Source: Gammaproteobacteria bacterium (GTDB lineage: Bacteria > Pseudomonadota > Gammaproteobacteria > Pseudomonadales > Pseudohongiellaceae). Taken from it: 64,000 bases of DNA. Location of the stretch: the NCBI GenBank assembly GCA_029244985.1, contig JAQWQD010000010.1, forward strand, positions 1-64,000, in the 5' to 3' direction. Below, piece by piece: positions 8,084-17,640 of this stretch; the stretch's first letter is position 1; every line of letters begins with the position of its first letter. The translations under genes were made by a program, and so were the position numbers. The notes under the pieces are model-generated. The model was not told the DNA's origin. It did no database searches and saw only the letters and a list, made by a program, of their open reading frames with translations.

Positions 8084-9526
8084 TCAATTCAGTGAGCCAA
8101 GAAATTCGATCAGCAATCGATTAGTATCTTCCGGTGCCTGTTGCTGATTACGGTGGCCTATACCTGACTGCAGAACTATTCCTCGCAAATCTTCAAAATG
8201 TGGTTGTGCGCGAAGTTCTAATTCATCCTGAGTTGCACCGCGGTTAACAATGTCTAATTCACCGGCAATAAATAGCGCAGGTTGTTGAATTTTTGCACCA
8301 TCAAGCTCTGGGGTAAGTTCCCAGTTTAATGCCCCATTGCGATAATAATTAATTCCACCTTCAAATCCAGACTTTCTAAATTCGCTCACATAGTACTTCA
8401 AATCTCGTTCGCTCAGCCATGCAGGCAAGTGAACCGGTTCACCTAATCTTTTTATCCAACCCCCTGCGATAGCTCGAGCATCCGTTACTTCGGGTGGATG
8501 GACCGGAGTCCCAGGGGATCGCGATGTATAAAGACGTGCAATCAGCGCCTCTGGATCAGCATCGAACTCAGCTTCGGCTACACCTGGATCTTGAAAGTAA
8601 CTGGTGTAAAAGAATTCGTCTTCTGGATCTTGTCGAACAGGCCGTTCCGGCTTGTTTTCTGAGCGGCCACCATAAAGAACACTTAAACCGACAACCGCAT
8701 CAATTTTTTCTGGGTATAACAATGCAGTGTGCCAAACTATAGGTGCACCCCAATCATGTCCGACGATAACAGCAGATTCTTCGTCTAACGCAGTTATTAT
8801 TCCAGCAACATCGGCGGCTAATTCCTTAATATTGTAATCTTCTGTAGCAAAAGTGAGTGCAGAACCACCGTAGCCACGCATTTCAGGTGCAACCACTCTG
8901 TAACCTGCTTGGGCGAGAGCGGGTAATTGATGCCGCCAGGAATACCAAGATTCCGGCCAGCCATGGACGAGAATTACCAGCGGCCCTTCGCCCGACTCCA
9001 CTATACGAAGTTCAATTCCATTAGATTCAAGTGTTCTAACTTCAGCGCCAAATTCTGCTGCTAAATCAATTGTTTGGTTATCTATAGCATTACCCTCACT
9101 CAAATCTGCCTTAGGATCAAATCGGAAAAAGTACCGGGGCGGGAATCCGGTCAAGACTCTAAAACTAAATGGTACAGCAAAATCGATGGCGCCCTGATCA
9201 TGTTCTGCCCCTTCAAGAACTACAGCAGTGTAGTTCCAAGTTTCCCCTTGATAGGTTAATTGTACATCCGGATTTCGTTGGATTCTTCGAGCCCATGCTC
9301 GCGGCCAATGATTAACTGCAACATAGATTTGACCATCGAGATCAAGGCGAGCGACCACCCGATCGATTGCCTCACCATCTTCTTCAAAAGAAGTAATTAT
9401 CATAGTGCCGTCATATGTCGGTTGGTTCGTGCCAAGCAGAGTCTCAAAAAGTATAACGATGAGTGCATAAAAAATAAGAAAGTAAATGCCGATCTTAATC
9501 GCCCTTTTTTTTGTCAAGATCGCCAT
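8084..9526 (-). CDS. Epoxide hydrolase (alpha/beta hydrolase) with N-terminal membrane anchor and split-barrel domain
   Basis: The 480 residues show an N-terminal transmembrane segment (about 11-31). A nitroreductase/F420-type split-barrel-like domain follows (about 35-140; R-x-x-R-I-Q-R-N-P-D-V-Q-L is typical of that fold). Then comes a full alpha/beta hydrolase (about 170-480). The hydrolase has oxyanion H-G-W-P (189-192), nucleophile Asp258 in G-H-D-W-G-A-P, an acid loop G-E-L-D and a terminal G-I-G-H. The H-G-W-P plus G-H-D-W-G pair is characteristic of soluble epoxide hydrolases. The fused N-terminal domain is unusual. It is likely anchored in the inner membrane with both domains outside. 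A halohydrin-dehalogenase-like gene at 51.7 kb could supply epoxides; that link is inference. Confidence 0.82.
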   Translation of the reverse strand: MAILTKKRAIKIGIYFLIFYALIVILFETLLGTNQPTYDGTMIITSFEEDGEAIDRVVARLDLDGQIYVAVNHWPRAWARRIQRNPDVQLTYQGETWNYTAVVLEGAEHDQGAIDFAVPFSFRVLTGFPPRYFFRFDPKADLSEGNAIDNQTIDLAAEFGAEVRTLESNGIELRIVESGEGPLVILVHGWPESWYSWRHQLPALAQAGYRVVAPEMRGYGGSALTFATEDYNIKELAADVAGIITALDEESAVIVGHDWGAPIVWHTALLYPEKIDAVVGLSVLYGGRSENKPERPVRQDPEDEFFYTSYFQDPGVAEAEFDADPEALIARLYTSRSPGTPVHPPEVTDARAIAGGWIKRLGEPVHLPAWLSERDLKYYVSEFRKSGFEGGINYYRNGALNWELTPELDGAKIQQPALFIAGELDIVNRGATQDELELRAQPHFEDLRGIVLQSGIGHRNQQQAPEDTNRLLIEFLGSLN

Positions 9527-9583
9527 GATTTAGCACCTTTTTTGGAAGAAAGAATTAGTGAATTGCATCAAATTACATTGATT

Positions 9584-10762
9584 TTAAGCGCGCGGCACCC
9601 TCTTTCCAGCAAGAAGTGTTTCAAATGGAAATAATCTTTCAGTGCCAGATCTAACATTTTCATAATTATCAATAAAATTAAAATTACCTTTTCGTAGTTC
9701 AAGAATTGCGATATCAGCTGGCGCACCCACATTGAGCGTACCCTTGTCTCTGAGAAACGGAAACACCCTCGAGGGATTCCAGGTTGAAGCGGCGACTACA
9801 GAATTAAGTGGCATACCAAAATTCAAAAATTTCGACATTATGTTTGGATAGTTTCGTACTCCTGGAGCACTCCGACTGGTAGAAAAGCCGTCGGTGGAAA
9901 TTGTATCTGGCCAGAACCCTTCTGCCATAATCGCATCGAAAGTATCCCAACGAAGATGATCTACCCGACCGTTAGCCACATCGAACCAGATTCCACGTCT
10001 TCTCGCCTCTAATATTTCTGGAAGGATTTTACCATCTTCATCAATAATTGCATTTGGTGGAGGTGCATACATGTGAGTGACAACATCGCCTGGTTTTAAT
10101 TCTGCTGCCAAGTCCGCCATCGACGAAGCTGATTGCCCCATATGTATCATGAGTGGCATATTGAAATAAGAAGCTACTTCTTGTGCACGACGAATTACAG
10201 TCAGGTCATTTGCGGTCACCCCGTCTGTCATGCGTGCTTTTACGCCGACAACATAATCGAGATTGCGAGCAATTGCTGCTTTCGCTACTTCCACATTCGC
10301 AAGAGAAATATTGGCGGTATCACCTTCTGGAATGACGCCTTGTCGTCCAATATTCAGTAAAATTTTAGCCGGTTGCGGAGCAGAGCGCGCGACTGCAACA
10401 ATTTCATCAACGTTATCTGCACCGGCAGAGCCTGCGTCTACCCAACCGGTAACACCATCAGACAAACAAATGTGAGGACCTTGATCATCTTGAGCGTAGT
10501 GCGCATGAATATCGAGCAAGCCTGGTATAACGATTCGATCAGATGCATCGATTTCCTCTGGAGCAGAACCCGTAATCGAGGAAGCTATGGAAGCGATTCG
10601 ATTTCCAGAAATCGCAACATCAGCAACCGTATCAAGATTTAACGAAGGATCAATTACCCGGCCGCCCCGCACAATTAAGTCAAAAGACTGCGCCATGAGA
10701 CTTTTAGGGCTAAAAAATAACGCGGCTCCTGCCGTATTTTGAATAAAGTGCCGCCTTTTCAT
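9584..10762 (-). CDS. Exported dihydroorotase-like amidohydrolase/deacetylase
   Basis: This 392-residue enzyme carries an N-terminal export signal with a twin-arginine-like start (M-K-R-R-H-F-I-Q-N) and the cleavage region S-L-M-A-Q. The mature part begins F-D-L-I-V-R-G-G-R-V-I-D-P and has metal ligands H86-A-H88. A probable carboxylated lysine lies in G-V-K-A-R (near residue 175), with further His in M-I-H-M-G and V-T-H-M. The catalytic acid is probably the Asp in S-T-D-G. This pattern matches amidohydrolases of the dihydroorotase/N-acetyl-amino-acid-amide hydrolase subgroup. It probably acts in the periplasm on an amide or cyclic ureide. It is single or co-transcribed with the epoxide hydrolase 57 bp downstream. 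Confidence 0.82.
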   Translation of the reverse strand: MKRRHFIQNTAGAALFFSPKSLMAQSFDLIVRGGRVIDPSLNLDTVADVAISGNRIASIASSITGSAPEEIDASDRIVIPGLLDIHAHYAQDDQGPHICLSDGVTGWVDAGSAGADNVDEIVAVARSAPQPAKILLNIGRQGVIPEGDTANISLANVEVAKAAIARNLDYVVGVKARMTDGVTANDLTVIRRAQEVASYFNMPLMIHMGQSASSMADLAAELKPGDVVTHMYAPPPNAIIDEDGKILPEILEARRRGIWFDVANGRVDHLRWDTFDAIMAEGFWPDTISTDGFSTSRSAPGVRNYPNIMSKFLNFGMPLNSVVAASTWNPSRVFPFLRDKGTLNVGAPADIAILELRKGNFNFIDNYENVRSGTERLFPFETLLAGKRVPRA

Positions 10763-10991
10763 GAGCTCTCCTGCGTGCGTTATGGGTTAGGAGCATAAAG
10801 CATAAGAGTTAATTACTGCTTTAAGCAATCAATCTACGAAATTGCTGTCAAACGCCAGTGGCTATTGTCGATGTGAGACTTAAAAAGTGCCAATTTAGAA
10901 ATAAACGGTATAGCAAAAAATTACCTTACAAAGCTTAGTTGCCTCGTGTTAAAGAAACCAAAAGCGAGCAAAAAACTAAGTTGCCACCAAT

Positions 10992-11020
10992 AAAAAAGCC
11001 CTAGTTCACACCAGGGCTTT
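10992..11020 (-). terminator. Rho-independent terminator of the 11041-11808 gene
   Basis: An 8-bp perfect stem (AAAGCCCT 10995-11002 with AGGGCTTT 11013-11020) with a 10-nt loop is followed on the minus strand by a run of T residues. It lies about 20 nt after the stop of the methyltransferase-like gene. Confidence 0.85.
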
Positions 11021-11040
11021 CTCAAAATCAGGTATCTATA

Positions 11041-11808
11041 CTACTCAGGTTTCCGGAATACAAAAAAGAAGCGATCAGTCATGTTTGGAATCTGACCAAC
11101 TTCTTGCGTTAAATCATCACTTTCCTGAAAGAACATGTCAGACACACGATCTAGAACGAAGCCCGCCTGCTGCACTTGAAAGATGACCGATACGGGATCT
11201 TCTCTCCGACCGGTAGCACCAGTTTCTTCTTTCATGTGACGACGAGTATGGTCAATAATCACATATTCGCCTCCAGGCTTTAAGGTTGCGAAGACCTTTG
11301 CATTGATGCGTGCATTATCGGCTTCATTAAAATTGTGATATTCGCGAACATAAAGAAATTTGTCAGCAGAGCCATCAGGAATCCCGAAGTTTAGTTCGCC
11401 AGGCACATAACGGCCTTCGGACCGACTAAAATTATTTTCAATTGGAACAGGGTGAACCATAGCCATCTCTGGCATCTCGACCCAATCACCCCAGCGATCG
11501 AAAGTGCCTTGGCTATCCACAGCCATCAGATGTCCGTTATCTCTCAAGACAGGGCCAAGAATCTTGGTGTAGTAGGCTTGAGCTGCTGGAATGAATTCGA
11601 CAACGGTCATGTCATCTTCCAATCCCATAAATTCTATTGCGTTTACAGGGTCACGATCTGCATCCCGCGCTAACTCAGCATCGGTACGGTGATCCATTTG
11701 CATAACTGCCTGAACTTTTTGCTGTATGGAAGAAAGTTGAGCGCTTGCTAGCAATGGTGTCACGAGCAATGTGATAGCAAGAAGAATCTTAGTAATTTTC
11801 ATCGTCAT
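11041..11808 (-). CDS. Exported class I SAM-methyltransferase-like protein
   Basis: The 255-residue protein starts with a clean Sec signal peptide (L-L-A-I-T-L-L-V-T-P-L-L-A-S-A-Q). The mature part has a methyltransferase-like Rossmann pattern: D-x-M-T-V-V-E-F-I-P in place of motif I, L-M-A-V-D-S as motif II, and L-K-P-G-G-E-Y-V-I-I-D-H as motif post-III. Similar exported predicted methyltransferases occur in several proteobacteria, but SAM is not known to be available in the periplasm. The glycine-rich motif I (E-x-G-x-G-x-G) is replaced by E-F-I-P-A-A. It may bind another ligand. A terminator closes the unit. Confidence 0.75.
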   Translation of the reverse strand: MTMKITKILLAITLLVTPLLASAQLSSIQQKVQAVMQMDHRTDAELARDADRDPVNAIEFMGLEDDMTVVEFIPAAQAYYTKILGPVLRDNGHLMAVDSQGTFDRWGDWVEMPEMAMVHPVPIENNFSRSEGRYVPGELNFGIPDGSADKFLYVREYHNFNEADNARINAKVFATLKPGGEYVIIDHTRRHMKEETGATGRREDPVSVIFQVQQAGFVLDRVSDMFFQESDDLTQEVGQIPNMTDRFFFVFRKPE

Positions 11809-11929
11809 TCTACTCTTGTTTATTGGTTGATTGTGTAAAGACCGGAGTTAACCAATAACTCTTGTAAAAGTCTAGTGATACCACGCTAAGGAACACCGTT
11901 AAAGCAAAGTTGCTTAAAATGTGAGGCGA

Positions 11930-12766
11930 TTAATGATCAAAATCACTAGCATCATGTCGTTCACGTAGACGCAGTTCTTCCGGACCCCAACTTCGATTAA
12001 CTCGACGCCCGCGGGTCACCGCTGGTCGCTCTTCAATTTCCTTCGCCCAGCGAACTACATGAGTATAAGACTCGACATCTAAAAATTCAGCCGCGCCATA
12101 AATGTTGTGAAGCACCAATCCCCCATACCAGGGATACGTAGCCATGTCTGCGATGTTGAATTGATGACCACAGAGAAATTGGCGAGACGCAAGATTTTGA
12201 TCTAATACATCAAGTTGACGTTTAACTTCCATAGCATACCGATTAATAGGGTATTCCAATCGATCCGGTGAGTAAGCATAGAAATGACCAAAACCACCAC
12301 CCAAGAATGGAGTAGCTCCCATCTGCCACATGAGCCAGGAGAAACACTCTGCCCGTTCGCTAGACTCTTGGGGTATGAAGGCGTTAAATTTTTCGGCGAG
12401 GTAAATTAGTATCGCTCCTGATTCAAAAACTCGGGTAGGTGGATTGGTACTCTTGTCAAGCAGAGCAGGAATTTTTGAGTTTGGATTAATAGAAACAAAT
12501 CCGCTGGTGAATTGTTCGGCTTCATTAATTCTTACTAGGTAGGCATCATATTCCGCTCCCTCATGTCCGAGCGCCAAGAGTTCTTCCAGTAAAACAGTTA
12601 CTTTGACGCCATTAGGAGTGGCGAGCGAATATAACTGCAATGGATGTTTGCCAATGGGAAGTTCTTTCTCTTCGAGTGCTCCTGCCGTTGGTCGATTGAT
12701 TTTCTCAAACTTACCACCACTCGGGGCATCCCATTTCCAAACTTTGGGAGGAATATACTTCTTCAT
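11930..12766 (-). CDS. yghU: Glutathione S-transferase, YghU-type disulfide reductase
   Basis: This 278-residue GST matches the YghU/YfcG group, with a long N-terminal arm before the thioredoxin-like domain (L-Q-L-Y-S-L-A-T-P-N-G-V-K-V). The glutathione-site N-P-N-S-K-I-P-A-L and the family E-S-G-A-I-L-I-Y-L-A motif follow. The C-terminal helical domain has G-H-Q-F-N-I-A-D-M-A-T-Y-P-W. E. coli YghU binds two glutathiones and has disulfide-bond reductase activity; the same is expected here in the cytoplasm. An AGGA lies 9 nt before the ATG. It follows the amidase gene on the same strand by about 60 bp. Confidence 0.85.
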   Translation of the reverse strand: MKKYIPPKVWKWDAPSGGKFEKINRPTAGALEEKELPIGKHPLQLYSLATPNGVKVTVLLEELLALGHEGAEYDAYLVRINEAEQFTSGFVSINPNSKIPALLDKSTNPPTRVFESGAILIYLAEKFNAFIPQESSERAECFSWLMWQMGATPFLGGGFGHFYAYSPDRLEYPINRYAMEVKRQLDVLDQNLASRQFLCGHQFNIADMATYPWYGGLVLHNIYGAAEFLDVESYTHVVRWAKEIEERPAVTRGRRVNRSWGPEELRLRERHDASDFDH

Positions 12767-12828
12767 TACTCATTTCCTTTTTTACAAAACTATTAACTAA
12801 ATCAAGTATAGAATTAGGCTATATTCTC

Positions 12829-14241
12829 CTAAAGAGCTGGGTGTTTTAGATGCCAGTCATTCGCTTGCTCAAATGCATATCCCAGCTGAAATAAGGCTAA
12901 CTCCGACAATTTCTTGCCTAATAATTGAATTGCGTAGGGGCGGTTGTCAGCGGAAAATCCGCAGGGCAAAACAAGACCGGGGGTGCCTGCCAAATTTGCT
13001 GGAATAGTGAATTGTCCCTGAAAGTGCTTAATTATATCGCTCATAGCTTTAGCATCTCCGTACTGCGCTTCTTTATTCGCCTCGAATACAAATCCGCCAG
13101 CTGGACAAATAACAGCATCTACTTTCGCAAGCTCATTTTCAAATTGTTGGCAGTATTGATGACGCTTCTCCATAGCTAATGAATAATCAAAATCATCCGT
13201 CGACAAACCTAGCTCTAAAACTCCCTTCAAATAACCACCATATTCGTCTGCTCGCTCTGGAAAAGTTTGAGCATGTGCTTTAGCAGCTTCGTAGCCGGTA
13301 ATTGGTAACCAAAGGTTTCGTAACTCCATTGGATCTGAATCCGGCATTGAAACTTTTACAATTTTTGCTCCAAGTCTTTCAAAATTTGAAATAGCGCTTT
13401 CGATGGCACCAACTAAACCAGGGTCAGTTCCTTGTTTAAAATAAGATTCATCGATGCCTAATTTTAAGTTGGCAATAGCGTCATTCAGCTGTGGAATAAT
13501 ATTTGGGATTTCCTGTTTGAATGAAGTTGAATCATTTTTATCTGGCCCCGCAATTGCGTCAAAGACTATAGCTGCATCTTTGACCGACCGAGTCATTGGT
13601 CCAATATGGTCTAGCGAGGCCGCAAGTTCCATCACTCCGTAACGAGAGACCCTGCCATAAGTAGGCTTCAACCCTACAGTGCCATTAGCCATTGAAGGGT
13701 AGCGAATTGAGCCACCAGTATCGGTCCCCAATGAAGCAAAACAAAGTCCTGCCGCTGTTGCTACACCGGAACCAGAGGAGGAAACTCCCGCCCAAAGGTC
13801 CGAGCCCCATGGGTTGATTGGTATGTCGAAGTCCGGGTTGTACCCGGAAAGAGCACCTTCCGTAAGATTCAACTTACCAAGTAATATTGCGCCTGCATCA
13901 AGCAGTTTGTCTACGACAGTGGCATTGAACTCCGGTACAAAATTGCGTCGTACTTTCAAACCGCCTGAGGTCGGCACGTTTTTGGTATAAAACAGATCTT
14001 TAACTGCAATAGGTACTCCATGCAGTGGTCCTTTATAATTCCCAGCAACTATTTCTTGCTCAGCTTTTAGCGCCGCTCCCATTGCAAGATCAGCACAAAC
14101 ATAGGCATAACTATTTAGACCTGCATCAACAGATTCGATCCGATTCAACATAAACTCTGTCAACTCAACTGGTGAGATTTCTTTACTCTTTAGTAAAGAT
14201 GCAACAGAACTTATATTTGCGTACTGAATTGATTCACTCAT
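12829..14241 (-). CDS. Amidase (amidase signature family)
   Basis: This 470-residue enzyme has the full Ser-cisSer-Lys triad of the amidase signature family: Lys81 in I-A-V-K-D, cis-Ser near 155-156 in V-S-S-S-G-S-G, and nucleophile Ser178 in D-T-G-G-S-I-R. The normal family length is 450-520 residues. There is no signal peptide, so it is a cytoplasmic hydrolase of carboxylic amides; it is not linked to gatB or gatC, so a GatA role is unlikely. The substrate is unknown. It sits among other amide- and amino-acid-processing genes. Confidence 0.88.
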   Translation of the reverse strand: MSESIQYANISSVASLLKSKEISPVELTEFMLNRIESVDAGLNSYAYVCADLAMGAALKAEQEIVAGNYKGPLHGVPIAVKDLFYTKNVPTSGGLKVRRNFVPEFNATVVDKLLDAGAILLGKLNLTEGALSGYNPDFDIPINPWGSDLWAGVSSSGSGVATAAGLCFASLGTDTGGSIRYPSMANGTVGLKPTYGRVSRYGVMELAASLDHIGPMTRSVKDAAIVFDAIAGPDKNDSTSFKQEIPNIIPQLNDAIANLKLGIDESYFKQGTDPGLVGAIESAISNFERLGAKIVKVSMPDSDPMELRNLWLPITGYEAAKAHAQTFPERADEYGGYLKGVLELGLSTDDFDYSLAMEKRHQYCQQFENELAKVDAVICPAGGFVFEANKEAQYGDAKAMSDIIKHFQGQFTIPANLAGTPGLVLPCGFSADNRPYAIQLLGKKLSELALFQLGYAFEQANDWHLKHPAL

Positions 14242-14267
14242 AATTTCATTCTTAGAAAGTGAAAAAT

Positions 14268-14307
14268 AAAAAGGCAGTGTTATTTACCAATAACACTGCC
14301 TTTTTTC
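14268..14307 (-). terminator. Strong hairpin terminator between aminotransferase and amidase genes
   Basis: A perfect 14-bp stem (14270-14283 with 14290-14303, core GGCAGTGTTAT) with a TTACCA loop is flanked by T-runs on both strands. It lies about 110 nt downstream of the stop of the aminotransferase gene and just upstream of the amidase start. It therefore ends the aminotransferase transcript. Confidence 0.85.
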
Positions 14308-14414
14308 GTAGATCTCGTTCTTTTACAATGCCTTTCTTCTACGTTTCCCTTCTAACCTATTTTTCTCTCTCAATTACCACCAATCTGTAGTCATCAATTA
14401 TTATAATTGACAAG

Positions 14415-15779
14415 TTAAACCTTGTTGACGGCATCAGCCATAGCCTCTAAAACATCAGCTATAACCAAACGAGAAGAAGCAATATTCATACGCATGTGAC
14501 CAGCACCACCCGTTCCATAATCAGCACCCGGGTTTAAATACACACCTGAATTATGAACTAGCCAATCTTGAAAGTAGTGTTCGGGGCTTGCTTTGTCATG
14601 AGACTTGTATTGTTCTTCAGCGCCAACTGCTGCCATAGTCTTAGTAAAATCAAGGAAAGTCATGTAAGTACCTTCATTGCGAATGTAACCAACCGTCGGC
14701 ATATGCTGCTTCACATAATTTTCGATAAAGCTATGGTTTTCATCCATGTACACATTAGCTTGTTCAAACCACTCACCGCCTTCGTTGTAGGCTGCCTCGT
14801 TAGCAACAACACCTAACGTACTTAATTCAGCACGGTGGTATTTATTCACTCTTTCCAACATTCTAGTACTTTTAGAATAGTAATAAGCATTCTTCATGCC
14901 TGCCAAATTAAATGTCTTACTAATAGCGTTAAATGAAATGCTATTATTTACTACAGCCCTATCAGGCAGGCTGGCAAATGGTATGTACTTGTGTCCAGCG
15001 CGAATTACATCAGAATGAATCTCATCTGATAGAACAACTATTTCGTGGTCTAAACAGAGTCGTCCAACACGCAATAATTCGTCTTCGGTCCAAACATTTC
15101 CTGTTGGGTTTTGCGGATTACAAACAATCATTGCCCGGATATCTGAAGTCATCTTAGCTTCAAGATCTTCCCAGTTAATTTCGTAACGACCATTCTTATA
15201 AAGCATTGGGCTGTCGACTATTTCGATATTGGCTGCACGAGCCATAGAATAAAATCCTGAATACGCAGGAGTCGATAACAAAACCTTGCTGCCTCTAGGC
15301 ACGAAAGAACGCATCGCTGCAATCATGCCTGGATAGACTCCATCGGAAATAGTGACCATGTCCGAGCTTAAATCAACTCCGTGACGCTCCCCGTTCCAAC
15401 GCAGAATTCCGTCACGAAGACCATCCGTAGAGCTCATATAACCCCAACTGTGATGGCTAACTCGCTCATGCAAAGCTTCAGTAATACAGGGCGCGCATTC
15501 AAAATCCATGGACGCAACGCCCATACCATATTTGAATGTTCCTTCAGGGTATCGCTTCGGCGGAGAATCCCATCGCGCACAATTAAAGCCCACTCGATTG
15601 TATGGAGTGTCAAAATCGTACTTGCCGTTGGAAAGCCTCGGAATAGCAATTGATGCCGACTCTTGTGCAGAAGCAACCGTCGCTACAGTGCCAGCAGCGC
15701 CTGCTAAGGCTGTCATTCCAGCACCTTTCATAAAGCTACGACGATTGAGTCCGTTTGCAAATTTCTGAGATTTCGACAT
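14415..15779 (-). CDS. Tat-exported PLP-dependent aminotransferase/C-S lyase-like enzyme
   Basis: The 454 residues begin with a twin-arginine signal (N-R-R-S-F-M-K-G-A at 12-20, hydrophobic stretch, cleavage near A-S-A-Q). They continue as a fold-type I PLP enzyme: C-N-P-Q-N-P-T-G at 220-227, S-D-E-I-H-S-D at 251-257 and Schiff-base Lys288 in A-I-S-K-T-F. The S-D-E-I-H-x-D motif is typical of the MalY/PatB cystathionine beta-lyase-like branch. Tat export fits an enzyme that takes up its cofactor before crossing the membrane. PLP enzymes in the periplasm are rare, so the substrate and pathway are open. The ribosome site GGGGG lies about 4 nt before the ATG. Confidence 0.85.
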   Translation of the reverse strand: MSKSQKFANGLNRRSFMKGAGMTALAGAAGTVATVASAQESASIAIPRLSNGKYDFDTPYNRVGFNCARWDSPPKRYPEGTFKYGMGVASMDFECAPCITEALHERVSHHSWGYMSSTDGLRDGILRWNGERHGVDLSSDMVTISDGVYPGMIAAMRSFVPRGSKVLLSTPAYSGFYSMARAANIEIVDSPMLYKNGRYEINWEDLEAKMTSDIRAMIVCNPQNPTGNVWTEDELLRVGRLCLDHEIVVLSDEIHSDVIRAGHKYIPFASLPDRAVVNNSISFNAISKTFNLAGMKNAYYYSKSTRMLERVNKYHRAELSTLGVVANEAAYNEGGEWFEQANVYMDENHSFIENYVKQHMPTVGYIRNEGTYMTFLDFTKTMAAVGAEEQYKSHDKASPEHYFQDWLVHNSGVYLNPGADYGTGGAGHMRMNIASSRLVIADVLEAMADAVNKV

Positions 15780-15983
15780 TTTTTCCCCCTTTTCTTAATT
15801 CTCTTCTGTGTTCTTCTAGTTGGCCTTTAAGGCCTATTATTTAATAGCTTCTGTGGCTTACGCAGAAGTTTCTCTAACTTGCTAGGAGAATATGCCTATT
15901 AGAGGCAATGCGCAAAAGAAATCTATACAAATTGTCACCGAAATAGCCACGTTTCTGCTACGCCCATGAAGACTTATCGCGAG

Positions 15984-17462
15984 CTATTCCAGAGGACCAG
16001 GGCCCGCAGGAAGTCGGTAGTCAAGTGGTGGGAGACGGTCGCCCAGCAATGGTTGGTAGACCCAGTTTTCAGGTAATCGATTTTGGTGCTCGGATTTGGC
16101 TCTCTCCATTAAATTTTCATTGGTAAAAAGATCGACAGCTGTTAATGCCAGAGTTTTAGCTGCAACCACCATGCCCTTATTACCAATCGATGTACCCCCC
16201 GCTGCTACGGCTTGCCAAGAGTGAGATGAAGTTCCTGGAACCCAGGTGGCTGCTCGCATACCTCCAGTGGCAACCGCCCAACTTACATCCGCAACATCTG
16301 TAGAGCCACCCCCACCTCTTTCGCTCACTACCATAGGACGAATATTAGATGCAGTTTCTACTGGCGGAGCATTGGGCGGTAGTGCATTGCGCAGGGTAGT
16401 GGCAAATTGTCGTTCTTCGGCTGTGTACTCAACACCGCCAACGCGTGAAAGGTTTGAATGAATGGCTTCTTGTAAAGACACGTTGGGGAGGATGTTGTAG
16501 ATGCCGTGAATAACTTCAAAATCCACATCGGTGTCAGTACCTAACGCTGCTCCATTTGCGGTTTGAACTACTCTATTAAAAATTTCATTTACCTGCGCGG
16601 GATCTGGATGCCTTACGTAGTAATAGACCTCAGCAAAATCTGGAACTACGTTTGGCGCTGAGCCACCAGAAGTAATCACATAATGAATACGCGTTTCCAT
16701 TGGTACATGCTCGCGCATTAAATTCACCATGTGATTCATTGCCTCCACTCCATCGAGAGCGGAGCGGCCACGATGGGGCGCACCGGCGGCATGGGCGGAG
16801 AGGCCGGTAAAACGGAATTTCGCAGATTTATTAGCAAGTGAGCTGCGAGCGTCAGCAGAATTAGCGTCACTAGGGTGCCAATGCAAGACTGCATCCACAT
16901 CATCGAATAAGCCGTCGCGAACCATGTAGACTTTTCCAGCACCACCTTCTTCAGCCGGCGTGCCATAGAGTCGGAGTTCTCCAACTTGCCCACTTTGTTG
17001 CATCCACATTTTCGTCGCTATAGCCGCTGCCACTGAACCAGTCCCAAACAGATGATGCCCGCAAGCATGACCAGCAGCTTTATGATCAATGACATCTCTC
17101 AAGGGGTTGCGATTTTGGGTAATACCAGGCAATGCATCGTACTCTGCCAAAATACCTACCGTTGGTCCGCCATTACCACTTCGCCAAGTAGCAACAAAAG
17201 CTGTTGGAATACCTGCGACTCCATTAGTAACTTCGAACCCTGCGGTAACCAATTGTTGTTGTAATAGGTTTGAGCTTTGAGTTTCTAAATAGCCGACCTC
17301 TGCCCAATCCCAGATTTGTTGTGCAACTTCACCGTAAAGCGAAGCATTGTCATCTATGTACTGTAAGACTGTTTCCTTGCTGTCCTGGGCTAAGCCTGTC
17401 GAGGTAATGGCCAGCATTAGACTCGTGCCGATTATTCGTTGAATTCTTGATAGATAGTCCAT
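15984..17462 (-). CDS. Secreted M20-family amidohydrolase, AbgB/aminobenzoyl-glutamate hydrolase-like
   Basis: The 492 residues carry a signal peptide (hydrophobic core around residues 9-22, ending L-A-Q). They then form an M20D metallopeptidase: G-I-L-A-E-Y-D-A-L-P-G, G-H-A-C-G-H-H-L-F-G-T as metal-binding motif, and G-T-P-A-E-E-G-G-A-G-K with the catalytic Glu. The lid domain includes F-T-G-L-S-A-H-A-A-G-A-P and the C-terminal metal-ligand region S-S-H-S-W-Q. Closest in pattern to AbgB, which splits p-aminobenzoyl-glutamate. It probably releases an amino acid from an N-acyl or amide conjugate in the periplasm, next to the Tat-exported aminotransferase genes. Confidence 0.85.
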   Translation of the reverse strand: MDYLSRIQRIIGTSLMLAITSTGLAQDSKETVLQYIDDNASLYGEVAQQIWDWAEVGYLETQSSNLLQQQLVTAGFEVTNGVAGIPTAFVATWRSGNGGPTVGILAEYDALPGITQNRNPLRDVIDHKAAGHACGHHLFGTGSVAAAIATKMWMQQSGQVGELRLYGTPAEEGGAGKVYMVRDGLFDDVDAVLHWHPSDANSADARSSLANKSAKFRFTGLSAHAAGAPHRGRSALDGVEAMNHMVNLMREHVPMETRIHYVITSGGSAPNVVPDFAEVYYYVRHPDPAQVNEIFNRVVQTANGAALGTDTDVDFEVIHGIYNILPNVSLQEAIHSNLSRVGGVEYTAEERQFATTLRNALPPNAPPVETASNIRPMVVSERGGGGSTDVADVSWAVATGGMRAATWVPGTSSHSWQAVAAGGTSIGNKGMVVAAKTLALTAVDLFTNENLMERAKSEHQNRLPENWVYQPLLGDRLPPLDYRLPAGPGPLE

Positions 17463-17640
17463 TGCAAAAAACTCCGAGATCTATGTCCCAACAATAGTCC
17501 TACCAATTGTGGGTTTGAGTCTAGTTAATTTGAGTAGATTATTAAGAATAAGGGTGTTCGCTGCGCATTTGCAGACGATAAATTCACGCCATTGCTATAG
17601 TTGCGAAATAGTGGAAAATTCAGCGAGAATATTAACAACC

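Noticed and set aside
15830..15870. Short inverted repeats (GGCCTTTAAGGCC and CTTCTG with CAGAAG) after the M20 gene
   Set aside because: Stems are short and no T-run follows on the minus strand, so they were not called as a terminator.
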